Assembly: GCF_900101045.1 (NCBI RefSeq)
Contig: NZ_FNFN01000004.1
Location: 124,001 to 188,000 of the forward strand
Source: Nocardioides sp. YR527
GTDB taxonomy: Bacteria; Actinomycetota; Actinomycetes; Propionibacteriales; Nocardioidaceae
Length of the DNA: 64,000 bases
Direction of reading: 5' to 3'
Positions 16,267 through 23,958 of this stretch are shown in pieces. The number at the start of each line of letters is the position of its first letter. The stretch's first letter is position 1. The notes below the pieces were generated by a model. The model saw only the letters and a list, made by a program, of their open reading frames with translations. It did no database searches and was not told where the DNA came from. The translations under genes and the position numbers were made by a program.

Positions 16267-17619
16267 ATGATGACCCATGATGGACGCAGAGCTGCCGAGC
16301 ACTTGGCAGCGGGTCTGGGACGACGGAGGCTCGTGCAGGCGGCGCTGGGCGTCGCCGGTGCCGGTGCGGCAGCGGTCGGTGCTCCGGCCGCGGCTCACGC
16401 CCATGGTTCCGCGGCCCCGCGGAAGCCAGGACGTTTCGGCGGCATCCTGCAGCCGGGAGAGGGCCGGATCGCAGGCGACGTCTATCTGCCTTCGGAGCCG
16501 GACGACGTGCTGTGGGGCTACGTCCCTTCGGTGCACGCCACGGCGGTGGCGCGGGTGCGGTCCGGGCGTACGGTGACGATCGACTCCATCTCCCACGAGG
16601 GCATTCTCGAGGATCAGGGCCGCGACCCGGTCGCGTGGTTCGGTGAGCACGGAGTACGCAGCAAAGACGTGCTCCGCGACGCGGTAGAGGTCGCCGCCTC
16701 CTATGACCGTACCCGGCGCAACTTCGACGTCGACGGGCCTCATGTCATCACCGGGCCGGTCTTCGTCGAGGGCGCCGAGCCCGGCGACGTGCTCAAGATC
16801 GAGACGCTCGAGGCGGCGCCGCGGGTGCCGTACGGGATCGTCTCCTCGCGTCACGGCAAGGGCGCGCTCGCGCTCACCAAGGACGGAGTTGCGCCCGCGG
16901 GGATCACGCTGGACGAGGTGATGCCGCCGGTGGCGACCGACGGTCGCGGTACCGGGGAGCCCACGGCGTACGGAAACGTGTCGGTCTTCGCCGAGCTCCA
17001 TGGCGACAAGGTGAGGATGGGCGCCGGTAGGTCCCGGGTGAGCTTTCCGGTGAACACCTTCTTCGGAACGATGGGCGTGGCCTACGCCGAGACGACCGAG
17101 CTGACCGCTCCGGAGGCGAACTCGATCCCGCCGACGCTCGGCGGCGGCAACATCGACATCAACCTGCTCGGGGTGGGCTCGACGTTCTACCTCCCGGTCA
17201 AGGCCGAGGGAGCGCTGTTCTACGTCGGCGACCCGCACATGGCCATGGGCAACGGCGAGGTCGCGCTCACGGCGCTGGAGGGCTCCCTTCGGGGCACGTT
17301 CCGGCTGACGGTGTGCAAGCCCGGGTCGGGTGAGGCTCCATCGGTGGCCTACGACTACCCGTTCGCCGAGACGGACAGCGCCTACATCCCGATCGGCCTC
17401 TCCGACCCTGACGGGTCGGTCGGCGGCCAGGGTAGCGATCTCGATGTCGCGATGAGGCGAGCGGTCGTCAACGCCCTCGACTTCCTCGAGCACGACATGG
17501 GTCTGGACCGGGCGATCGCGTACGCCTACCTCTCCGCCGCCTCTGACTTCGTGGTCTCGCAGGTCGTCGACCGCACGGTCGGGGTGCACGGGATCATCAG
17601 CAAGGCCGACATCTCTTGA
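16267..17619 (+). CDS. Acetamidase/formamidase family protein, Tat-exported
   Basis: The 450-residue protein starts at ATG behind GAGGAG. Residues about 18-45 form a twin-arginine signal (GRRRLVQAALGVAGAGAAAV, ending AHAHG). The mature part carries the FmdA/AmdA fold: ITGPVFVEGAEPGDVLKIE, TFFGTMGVAYAE, GGNIDINLLGVGSTFYLPV and GDPHMAMGNGEVALTALEG. Family enzymes hydrolyse formamide or acetamide to the acid and ammonia; most are cytoplasmic, so the Tat leader is unusual and suggests an extracytoplasmic substrate. Substrate cannot be predicted. TGTCACA lies upstream but without the rest of an ECF41 promoter. Confidence 0.88.
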   Translation: MMTHDGRRAAEHLAAGLGRRRLVQAALGVAGAGAAAVGAPAAAHAHGSAAPRKPGRFGGILQPGEGRIAGDVYLPSEPDDVLWGYVPSVHATAVARVRSGRTVTIDSISHEGILEDQGRDPVAWFGEHGVRSKDVLRDAVEVAASYDRTRRNFDVDGPHVITGPVFVEGAEPGDVLKIETLEAAPRVPYGIVSSRHGKGALALTKDGVAPAGITLDEVMPPVATDGRGTGEPTAYGNVSVFAELHGDKVRMGAGRSRVSFPVNTFFGTMGVAYAETTELTAPEANSIPPTLGGGNIDINLLGVGSTFYLPVKAEGALFYVGDPHMAMGNGEVALTALEGSLRGTFRLTVCKPGSGEAPSVAYDYPFAETDSAYIPIGLSDPDGSVGGQGSDLDVAMRRAVVNALDFLEHDMGLDRAIAYAYLSAASDFVVSQVVDRTVGVHGIISKADIS

Positions 17620-17666
17620 CCGAGGCGTCACAACGCTTCGGCAGTGGGGACGGGTGACCTCGTCGG

Positions 17667-18572
17667 TCAGCGCTCGGCCAGCAGGGCGAAGAGGTCGCCG
17701 ACCTCACCCAGGTGGCCGAGCTTGTCGGGGTTGAGGACGTTGTGCATGCGCACGATCCGGCCACCGTCGACGTCGAGCGCGATGACGCCCAGCAGGGCGC
17801 CGTCGGCACCGCGGGTGAGCATCGCCGGCTGACCGTTGGCGTAGGAGAGCTCCAGACGTACGCCGAAGCGCTCGCCCTGGCGCATGAGCCCGAGCAGGAA
17901 GCGGGCGACGGCGACGGCGCCCAGCATCGGCTTCTGGATGGCAGGAGCCCGGCCACCGCCGTCGGCGACGAACACGACGTCGTCGGCGAGCAGCCGCTCC
18001 AGGCCGGCGATGTCGCTCGCTGACAGCGCGGCGACGAACTGCGAGGCGAGCTGGTCGCGGCGCTCGCGGGACGGGTCGAAGCGAGGCGTGCCGTCGGCGA
18101 TCCGCTTGCGGGCACGGGTGAAGATCTGGCGGCAGTTGGTCGCGCTCTTGTCGACGACGGGCGCGATGTCCTCGTAGTCGTAGCCCAGCACCTCGCGCAG
18201 CACGAACACCGCACGCTCGACCGGTGTCAGCGACTCCAGCAGGACCAGGAACGCGGTGCTGACGGTCTCGTCGAGCTCGAAGCGGTGCGCGGGGTCCTCG
18301 TCGGAGACCAGGATCGGCTCGGGCAGCCACGGTCCGACGTACTGCTCGCGGCGGTGGCGGGCGGAGCGCAGCGTGTCGATCGCGATCCGGGTGGTGACGG
18401 TGGTGGCGTACGCATCGAGGTTCTCGACGTCCCCGGTCACCTGCGTGCTGCGGTGCATCCGCAGGAACGCCTCCTGCACGACGTCCTCCGCCTCGGCGAC
18501 GCTGCCGAGCATCCGGTAGGCGATCGAGAACATCAGCGGGCGGAGCCCGTCATGGGCGGTTGCGAGGTCCAC
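17667..18572 (-). CDS. sigJ: ECF41 sigma factor, SigJ type, with SnoaL-like C-terminal domain
   Basis: The 301-residue protein has sigma region 2 (AYRMLGSVAEAEDVVQEAFL, about residues 18-37) and region 4 (LTPVERAVFVLREVLGYDYE; NCRQIFTRARKRI). It also has the marks of the ECF41 group: WLPEP in the inter-region linker, DGGGR in the NTF2-like extension and NPDKL near the C-terminus. In this group the fused C-terminal domain controls activity in place of a separate anti-sigma factor. It diverges from the epimerase gene at 18654, the usual ECF41 partner. Start is GTG at 18572. Confidence 0.95.
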   Translation of the reverse strand: MDLATAHDGLRPLMFSIAYRMLGSVAEAEDVVQEAFLRMHRSTQVTGDVENLDAYATTVTTRIAIDTLRSARHRREQYVGPWLPEPILVSDEDPAHRFELDETVSTAFLVLLESLTPVERAVFVLREVLGYDYEDIAPVVDKSATNCRQIFTRARKRIADGTPRFDPSRERRDQLASQFVAALSASDIAGLERLLADDVVFVADGGGRAPAIQKPMLGAVAVARFLLGLMRQGERFGVRLELSYANGQPAMLTRGADGALLGVIALDVDGGRIVRMHNVLNPDKLGHLGEVGDLFALLAER

Positions 18573-18594
18573 GATCGCAGGACCTTACGCCAGC

Positions 18595-18621
18595 TGTCAC
18601 AGGAGCGCAGGTTGTTTCGTC
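18595..18621 (+). promoter_or_regulatory. ECF41-type promoter (TGTCACA-N16-CGTC)
   Basis: TGTCACA at 18595-18601 and CGTC at 18618-18621 are separated by exactly 16 bp. This is the consensus reported for ECF41 sigma factors. It points to the epimerase gene, 33 bp before its start. No equivalent site faces the sigJ gene, so no autoregulation is visible. Confidence 0.88.
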
Positions 18622-18653
18622 GGTGGGGGCAACAACGAGGAGAGGACAAGGAA

Positions 18654-19601
18654 ATGCGAATCTTCATCGCAGGCGGAACCGGCGCGGTCGGGATCCGGAT
18701 GGTGCCGCTGCTGGTGGCTGCCGGGCACGAGGTCTACGGCTCGACCCGCCACGAGACCGGGTGCGAGGCGCTGGCCGGGATGGGCGCGACCGGGATCGTG
18801 ATGGACCCGCTGAACGCGCAGAGCGTCCACGACGCCGTCGCCAAGGTCGAGCCCGAGGTGATCGTGCACCAGCTCACCGCGCTGGCCGGTCTCACCGGCA
18901 ACCTGAAGAAGTGGGACCAGGAGTTCGCGATGACCAACCGGTTGCGTACCGAGGGCACCGACCACCTGCTGTCGGCGGCCCGAGCCGCCGGGGTGCGGCG
19001 GTTCGTCGCGCAGAGCTTCGGTGGTGGCTGGACCTACGAGCGCACCGGTGGCTGGGTCAAGGACGAGACCACCCCGCTCATCGGCGACCCCGGAAAGGAG
19101 GCGCGGAGCAGCCTCGCGGCGATCCGTCACCTGGAGGACGCAGTGACGTCGGCGTCGGACCTCGAGGGGCTGGTGCTGCGCTACGGGAACTTCTATGGCC
19201 CCGGCAACGCCGCCTCGCGCGAGGGCGCCATCGGCGAGCTCCTGCGTGCGGGCAAGATGCCGGTGGTCGGCGGCGGTACCGGGGTGTGGTCGTTCGTCCA
19301 CATCGACGACGTCGGCGCCGCGACCGCCGCGGCGATCGAACGCGGCGCCCCGGGCATCTACAACATCGTCGACGACGAGCCGGCACCGGTGAACCAGTGG
19401 ATGCCGTTCCTGGCCGAGCAGGTCGGCGGCCGGAACCCGATGCGCCTTCCCGCCTGGCTCGCCCGGCCGCTGATCGGCGAGTTCGGGGTCGCGCTGATGA
19501 CCTCGGTGCGCGGCTCCTCGAACGCCAAGGCGAAGCGGGAGCTCGGCTGGACGCCGTCCTACGCCACCTGGCGCGAGGGCTTCCGGACCGGGATCGGCTG
19601 A
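18654..19601 (+). CDS. NAD(P)-dependent epimerase/dehydratase-like protein, ECF41 partner
   Basis: The 315-residue protein begins MRIFIAGGTGAVGIRMVPLL, a Rossmann nucleotide site of the extended/atypical SDR family (GGTGAVG). Further motifs are AQSFGGGWTYERTG, VLRYGNFYGPG and VWSFVHIDDVGAATAAAIE. AAGGA precedes the ATG. ECF41 sigma genes are regularly linked to one member of a set comprising carboxymuconolactone decarboxylases, oxidoreductases and epimerases; this is the epimerase kind, and the ECF41 promoter upstream supports the link. The substrate is unknown. Confidence 0.9.
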   Translation: MRIFIAGGTGAVGIRMVPLLVAAGHEVYGSTRHETGCEALAGMGATGIVMDPLNAQSVHDAVAKVEPEVIVHQLTALAGLTGNLKKWDQEFAMTNRLRTEGTDHLLSAARAAGVRRFVAQSFGGGWTYERTGGWVKDETTPLIGDPGKEARSSLAAIRHLEDAVTSASDLEGLVLRYGNFYGPGNAASREGAIGELLRAGKMPVVGGGTGVWSFVHIDDVGAATAAAIERGAPGIYNIVDDEPAPVNQWMPFLAEQVGGRNPMRLPAWLARPLIGEFGVALMTSVRGSSNAKAKRELGWTPSYATWREGFRTGIG

Positions 19602-19620
19602 TCGTGGTTATGGTGGCGCG

Positions 19621-20079
19621 GTGAAGATGATCGCGTTGCAGGACGAGTGGTGGCCGACGATGACCTGCTTCGGGTGCGGGCCGGCCAACGCCCAGGGGCT
19701 CCAGCTGAAGAGCTATCCGCAGCTGGACGGGAGCGTGACCGCGACCTTCCAGCCGTGGCCGCAGCACGACAACGGCGGCGGGTTCCTCAACGGCGGGATC
19801 ATCGCGACCGTGCTCGACTGCCACAGCGCCGCAGCGGTGCACCAAGAGGCGTTCCTCAACGGCTGGATGCCTGCCGAGGGGGAATCCCTGGCCTACGTCA
19901 CCGCCGGGATCGACGTACGCTACCGACGGCCGGCACCGCTGCGGGAGCCGGTCACGCTCGTCGCGTCCACGAAGGACGCCAGCGAGGACCAGATCACCTC
20001 GCTGGTGCGGCTGGAGTGGGACGGGAAGGTCCGCGCCGAGGGCGAGGCGCTGTGGAAGCGCTGGCGCCCTCGCAGCTGA
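19621..20079 (+). CDS. PaaI-family hotdog-fold thioesterase-like protein
   Basis: The 152-residue protein has the hotdog pattern: FGCGPANAQGLQLKSYPQLD at the N-terminus, HDNGGGFLNGGIIATVLDCH (the central helix, with Asp as likely catalytic residue) and DVRYRRPAPLREPVTLVAST. Family members hydrolyse acyl-CoA thioesters. Start is GTG at 19621 or ATG at 19627. It follows the epimerase gene by 19 bp and may share its ECF41-driven transcript, which would extend the known two-gene pattern. A bidirectional terminator follows. Confidence 0.85.
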   Translation: MKMIALQDEWWPTMTCFGCGPANAQGLQLKSYPQLDGSVTATFQPWPQHDNGGGFLNGGIIATVLDCHSAAAVHQEAFLNGWMPAEGESLAYVTAGIDVRYRRPAPLREPVTLVASTKDASEDQITSLVRLEWDGKVRAEGEALWKRWRPRS

Positions 20080-20082
20080 AAT

Positions 20083-20115
20083 GGGAGACGGCCCCCACCA
20101 GGTGAGGGCCGTCCC
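20083..20115. terminator. Bidirectional terminator between thioesterase and tuf genes
   Basis: gggacggccctcacc on one strand pairs with its near complement gg-gagacggccccc across a 4-nt loop. It separates two converging genes by 41 bases. Confidence 0.85.
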
Positions 20116-20120
20116 ATCTT

Positions 20121-21308
20121 CTAGTCGAGAAGCTCGGTCACGGTGCCGGCGGCGACGGTCTGACCGCCTTCGCGGACCGCGAAGCCGAGTCCGACGTTCA
20201 TCGCGATCGGCTTCTCCAGCTCCACTCCGAGCTCGATCGTGTCGCCGGGCATGACCAGGGCGATCTCACCCAGGTCGATCCCGCCGGGCACGTCCGTGGT
20301 CCGGAAGTAGAACTGCGGCCGGTAGTCCGCGGCGAACGGGGTGTGCCGGCCACCCTCGGCGGTGGACAGCGCGTGCAGGTTCGCCCGGAACTTCCGGTGC
20401 GGACGTACGCTGCCCGGCAACGCCACCACCTGGCCGCGACGGACCTCGTCGCGCTTGACGCCACGCAGCAGCACCGCTGCGTTGTCGCCCGCGTCCGCGG
20501 ACTCCAGCGACTTGCCGAACGTCTCGAGGCCGATCGCCGTGCTGGTGAGCGTCGCGCCGAGGCCCACGACCTCGACCGCGTCGCCGACCTTCAGCGACCC
20601 GCGCTCGACGGCACCGGTGACCACCGTCCCGCGACCGGTGATGGTGACGACGTTCTCGATGGGCATCAGGAACGGCTCACCGAGCTCGCGCTCCGGCACC
20701 GGCACGTAGCCGTCGACCGCGTCCAGCAGGTCACCGATCGCGGCCGTCCACTCCGGGTCGCCCTCCAGCGCCTTCAGTCCGGAGACCCGGACGACAGGTA
20801 CGTCCTCGCCGGGGAACCCGTACTCGGAGAGGAGGTCACGGACCTCCAGCTCGACCAGGTCGAGCAGCTCGGGGTCGTCGACGGTGTCGGCCTTGTTGAG
20901 CGCGACCACGAGGTACGGCACACCCACCCGGCGCGCGAGCAGCACGTGCTCACGCGTCTGCGGCATGGCGCCGTCCTGCGCGGAGACGACCAGGATGGCG
21001 GCGTCCACCTGGGCGGCGCCGGTGATCATGTTCTTCACGTAGTCGGCGTGCCCAGGCATGTCGACGTGCGCGTAGTGCCGGGTCGCGGTCTCGTATTCGA
21101 CGTGCGAGATGTTGATCGTGATCCCGCGCTGCAGCTCCTCCGGAGCACGGTCGATGCCGTCGAAGGCGATGAAGCGGTTCACGCTCGGGTCGCGCTCCGC
21201 GAGCACCTTGGTGATCGCGGCGGTCAGGGTGGTCTTGCCGTGGTCGACGTGACCCATCGTCCCGATGTTGAGGTGCGGCTTGGTCCGCACGAACTGGCCC
21301 TTGGCCAT
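20121..21308 (-). CDS. tuf: Divergent second elongation factor Tu (EF-Tu3-like)
   Basis: The 395-residue protein keeps all GTPase motifs: GHVDHGKTT (G1, about residue 19), [12 protein letters not shown] (G2), [12 protein letters not shown] (G3) and NKAD (G4). All three EF-Tu domains are present. It differs from housekeeping actinobacterial EF-Tu at many positions; for example, the usual CPGHADY reads MPGHADY. No ribosomal-protein or EF-G gene is nearby, so this is not the str-operon tuf. Streptomyces carries comparable extra genes (tuf3), and an EF-Tu3 has been described as resistant to EF-Tu-targeting antibiotics. AAAGGA precedes the ATG. The long structured leader suggests inducible expression. 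Confidence 0.93.
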   Translation of the reverse strand: MAKGQFVRTKPHLNIGTMGHVDHGKTTLTAAITKVLAERDPSVNRFIAFDGIDRAPEELQRGITINISHVEYETATRHYAHVDMPGHADYVKNMITGAAQVDAAILVVSAQDGAMPQTREHVLLARRVGVPYLVVALNKADTVDDPELLDLVELEVRDLLSEYGFPGEDVPVVRVSGLKALEGDPEWTAAIGDLLDAVDGYVPVPERELGEPFLMPIENVVTITGRGTVVTGAVERGSLKVGDAVEVVGLGATLTSTAIGLETFGKSLESADAGDNAAVLLRGVKRDEVRRGQVVALPGSVRPHRKFRANLHALSTAEGGRHTPFAADYRPQFYFRTTDVPGGIDLGEIALVMPGDTIELGVELEKPIAMNVGLGFAVREGGQTVAAGTVTELLD

Positions 21309-21364
21309 GAGTGTTCCTTTGTCTGATCAATTGGTTTCGGGGTGAGCCAGGACCCTCCGGCAAG

Positions 21365-21443
21365 CCCTCACAGCGCTGTCACCGCGGTGAGGGGGCCGGT
21401 GCGGGCCACCCTCCTCCGCGGGTCCTGCGAGGCAGGAGGAGGG
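21365..21443 (-). promoter_or_regulatory. Leader hairpins upstream of the second tuf gene
   Basis: On the minus strand two stems follow the leader ORF. One spans 21409-21443 (CCCTCCTCC with GGAGGAGGG, enclosing an alternative stem TCCTGC/GCAGGA). The other spans 21365-21393 (CCCTCAC with GTGAGGG, enclosing two short palindromes). A third stem, 21493-21516, lies inside the leader ORF (10 bp, loop AAGA). No U-run follows, so any control would be translational or Rho-linked, not simple intrinsic termination. Confidence 0.65.
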
Positions 21444-21542
21444 TCAGCTTCGAGCGCCGGTGCAATCGACTGACGGAGCCCACGTGGGAGCGCCCGTCAG
21501 GCTCTTGCCTGACAGGTCGAACTCGGAAACCACGCGGAACAT
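21444..21542 (-). CDS. Candidate leaderless leader peptide upstream of tuf, 32 residues
   Basis: An ATG at 21542 opens a frame of 32 codons (MFRVVSEFDLSG... to ...DCTGARS) with about 70% G/C at third positions. The ATG lies seven bases downstream of the -10 hexamer TATCGT, so the transcript would begin at or almost at the ATG. The stop codon touches the base of the next hairpin (21409-21443), and a 10-bp hairpin lies within the ORF. That layout is what ribosome-mediated attenuation requires. The frame also continues upstream, so a longer reading is possible. It is a prediction without homology support. Confidence 0.5.
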   Translation of the reverse strand: MFRVVSEFDLSGKSLTGAPTWAPSVDCTGARS

Positions 21543-21549
21543 GCGGATC

Positions 21550-21585
21550 ACGATAGGCATCAACGTCGGCCGCGGCAAAGTAATT
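21550..21585 (-). promoter_or_regulatory. Promoter of the second tuf transcript, WblC/WhiB7-like
   Basis: On the minus strand AATTA, two bases, TTGCCG, 17 bases and TATCGT follow each other (-35 at 21578-21573, -10 at 21555-21550). The spacing is ideal for the housekeeping or group 2 sigma factor. The A/T block just upstream of the -35 resembles the element recognised with WhiB7/WblC at antibiotic-inducible promoters. Confidence 0.6.
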
Positions 21586-21591
21586 CCTGTC

Positions 21592-21692
21592 GGCCGAGTC
21601 GGCGCGAACTGACGTGATTCATCGCCGAGTCGGCGCGTCATGACGCGCCGACTCGACGGGGTTTGTTGTCAGGATGAGCCGACTCGGCGCGG
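21592..21692. repeat. Cluster of GCCGAGTCGGCGCG repeats with 30-bp perfect palindrome
   Basis: The 14-mer occurs near 21593 and 21624 on the + strand, with a related copy near 21678. The second copy is part of a perfect 30-bp palindrome, 21626-21655 (centre 21640/21641). It lies just past the stop of the FdhF/YdeP gene and just upstream of the tuf promoter, so it can insulate the two units. Confidence 0.85.
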
Positions 21693-23957
21693 GGCTAGGC
21701 GAACCACGACCGACTTCGAGGTCGGGGTGCGGCTGCCGTCGGCGTAGGAGTCGAGCGGGATGAGGACGTTCGTCTCGGGGAAGTACGCCGCGGTCGAGCC
21801 TCGAGGGGTGGCGTAGGCGACGACGCGGAAGCCCTCGGCGCGGCGCTCGCCGTCGGTCCAGACCGAGACGATGTCGACGGTGTCGCCGTCGGCGATGCCG
21901 AGCTCGCGGAGGTCCTCGGGGTTGACGAAGACGACGTGGCGCCCGCCCTTGATGCCTCGGTAGCGGTCGTTGTAGCCGTAGACCGTGGTGTTGAACTGGT
22001 CGTGGGAGCGCAGCGTCTGCAGCAGCAGGTGGCCCGGGGGAGCCGAGACCGCGGTCAGCGGATTGGCGGTGACCCGGGCTCGTCCGGTCGCGGTGTCGAA
22101 GGTGCGCGAGTCGCGCGGGCCGTTCGGAAGCGCGAAGCCTCCGGGCGACTTCAGCCGTGTCTCGAAGTCCTCGAACCCGGGGACCACCGCGGAGATGTGC
22201 CAGCGGATCCGGGAGTAGTCCACGCCCATCGTGGCCCAGTCGATGCCCTGGGCCGAGCCGAACAGCGCCTCGCCGATGGCGCAGACGATGCCGACCTCGC
22301 TGCGCAGCTCCTTGGAGCCCGGAAGCAGGCGGCCGCGGGAGGCGTGGACCATGCCCATCGAGTCCTCGACGGTGACGTACTGCTCGCGGCCGCCGGTCTC
22401 GTCGCGCTCGGTGCGGCCCAAACAAGGGAGGATCAGGCCCTCGCGGCCGTGGTGGAGGTGGCTGCGGTTGAGCTTGGTCGAGACCTGGACGGTGAGGCCG
22501 ACGTTGGCCAGGGCCGCCGTGGTGACGGCGGTGTCGGGGGTCGCGGCGGCGAAGTTGCCGCCCAGGGCGAGGAAGACGTCGACGGCGCCGTCGCGCATCG
22601 CCTCGATGGCGGCGACGACGTCGAAACCGTCCTCGCGCGGCGGCGTGATGCCGAACTCGTCACCGATCGCGTCCAGGAACCGCGCCGGCGGCTTCTCCCA
22701 GATGCCCATGGTGCGGTCGCCCTGCACGTTGGAGTGGCCACGGACCGGGCAGGCGCCCGCGCCGGGCTTGCCGATGTTGCCCCGCAGCAGCAGGAACGAG
22801 GCGATCTCGCGGATCGTGGCAACCGAGTTCTTGTGCTGCGTCAGGCCCATCGCCCAGCACACGATGACGCGCTCGCGGGACTCGACCAGGTCGGTGAGGG
22901 ACTCGATCTCCTCCCGTGAGATGCCGCTGAGCCGGGTGATCTCGTCCCACTCCATCGCCGCCCAGGCCTGCGCCGCGACCTCGAACCCGTCGGTGTGCTC
23001 CTCGAGGAACGGGTGCGCGACGGCGTCGCGCTCGACGAGCAGCTTGTTGATCCCGGCGAACAGCGCGAGGTCGCCGTTGACCTGCACGGGCACGTGGACG
23101 TCGGCGAGCTGGGTGCCGACGCCGCTGACGCCACGTACGGTCTGGGGGTTGCGGAACCGCCCCATCCCGGCCTCGCGCAGCGGGTTGATCGAGACGATCT
23201 TGGCGCCGTTCTCCTTGGCGGACTCCAGCGCGGTCAGCATCCGTGGGTGGTTGGTGCCGGGGTTCTGGCCGACCACGAAGATCAGGTCGGAGTGTTCGGC
23301 GAGGTCGTCGTAGGTGACCGTGCCCTTGCCGATGCCGATCACCTCGCCGAGCGCGGTGCCGCTGGACTCGTGGCACATGTTGGAGCAGTCGGGCAGGTTG
23401 TTGGTGCCGAGCTGGCGGGCGAGCAGCTGGTAGACGAACGCGGCCTCGTTGGACGCGCGGCCCGACGTGTAGAAGACCGAACGGTCGGGGTCGGCCGCGC
23501 GCATGCGATCGGCGATCAGCGAGATCGCCTCGGACCAGGTGATGGGGGAGTAGTGGGTCTCGCCGGGGGCGATGTACATCGGCTCGGTCAGCCGGCCCTG
23601 CGACTCCAGCCAGTGGTCGTCGCGCTCGTTGAGCGAGGAGACCGAGTTGGCCGCGAAGAAGTCGCGGCCGACCCGCTTGCGGGTCGCCTCCCACGCCACC
23701 GCCTTGGCGCCGTTCTCGCAGAACTCGGCCGCCTTGCGGTGGTCGGGGTCCGGCCAGGCGCACGAGGGACAGTCGAAGCCGCCGACCTGGTTGACCTGGA
23801 GCAGCGTCTGCAGGCTGCGCCTGGGGCCCATCTCGCGCAGCGCGTACTCCATCGAGTGGGCCACCCCGGGAATCCCCACCGCGGCCGTCTCCGGCTCGTG
23901 GACGCGGAGGGTGGGTTCGGGCAGGTCTGTGGTGTGCTCGGTGCTCACCCGAAGCAC
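21669..23957 (-). CDS. FdhF/YdeP family molybdopterin oxidoreductase
   Basis: The 762-residue protein belongs to the formate-dehydrogenase-like DMSO reductase superfamily. It shows the N-terminal cysteine motif FDCPSCAWPD, which has only two of the cysteines of a full Fe-S site. Cofactor-binding segments follow (FYTSGRASNEAAFVYQLLAR; VVGQNPGTNHPRMLTALESA; RGHSNVQGDRTMG) and a C-terminal domain (NTTVYGYNDRYRGIKGGRHV). The physiological reaction of YdeP-type enzymes is not settled; acid stress has been suggested for some. The GTG start lies one base after the stop of the ABC permease, so it is translationally coupled to it. Confidence 0.9.
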   Translation of the reverse strand: MLRVSTEHTTDLPEPTLRVHEPETAAVGIPGVAHSMEYALREMGPRRSLQTLLQVNQVGGFDCPSCAWPDPDHRKAAEFCENGAKAVAWEATRKRVGRDFFAANSVSSLNERDDHWLESQGRLTEPMYIAPGETHYSPITWSEAISLIADRMRAADPDRSVFYTSGRASNEAAFVYQLLARQLGTNNLPDCSNMCHESSGTALGEVIGIGKGTVTYDDLAEHSDLIFVVGQNPGTNHPRMLTALESAKENGAKIVSINPLREAGMGRFRNPQTVRGVSGVGTQLADVHVPVQVNGDLALFAGINKLLVERDAVAHPFLEEHTDGFEVAAQAWAAMEWDEITRLSGISREEIESLTDLVESRERVIVCWAMGLTQHKNSVATIREIASFLLLRGNIGKPGAGACPVRGHSNVQGDRTMGIWEKPPARFLDAIGDEFGITPPREDGFDVVAAIEAMRDGAVDVFLALGGNFAAATPDTAVTTAALANVGLTVQVSTKLNRSHLHHGREGLILPCLGRTERDETGGREQYVTVEDSMGMVHASRGRLLPGSKELRSEVGIVCAIGEALFGSAQGIDWATMGVDYSRIRWHISAVVPGFEDFETRLKSPGGFALPNGPRDSRTFDTATGRARVTANPLTAVSAPPGHLLLQTLRSHDQFNTTVYGYNDRYRGIKGGRHVVFVNPEDLRELGIADGDTVDIVSVWTDGERRAEGFRVVAYATPRGSTAAYFPETNVLIPLDSYADGSRTPTSKSVVVRLAPRRVGSS

Positions 23958-23958
23958 A

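Noticed and set aside
21395..21420. T-box riboswitch in the tuf leader (AGGGTGG followed by CCGC)
   Set aside because: Only part of the T-box core is matched. No specifier-loop stem is apparent, and a T-box before tuf would have no clear logic. The match is probably chance.
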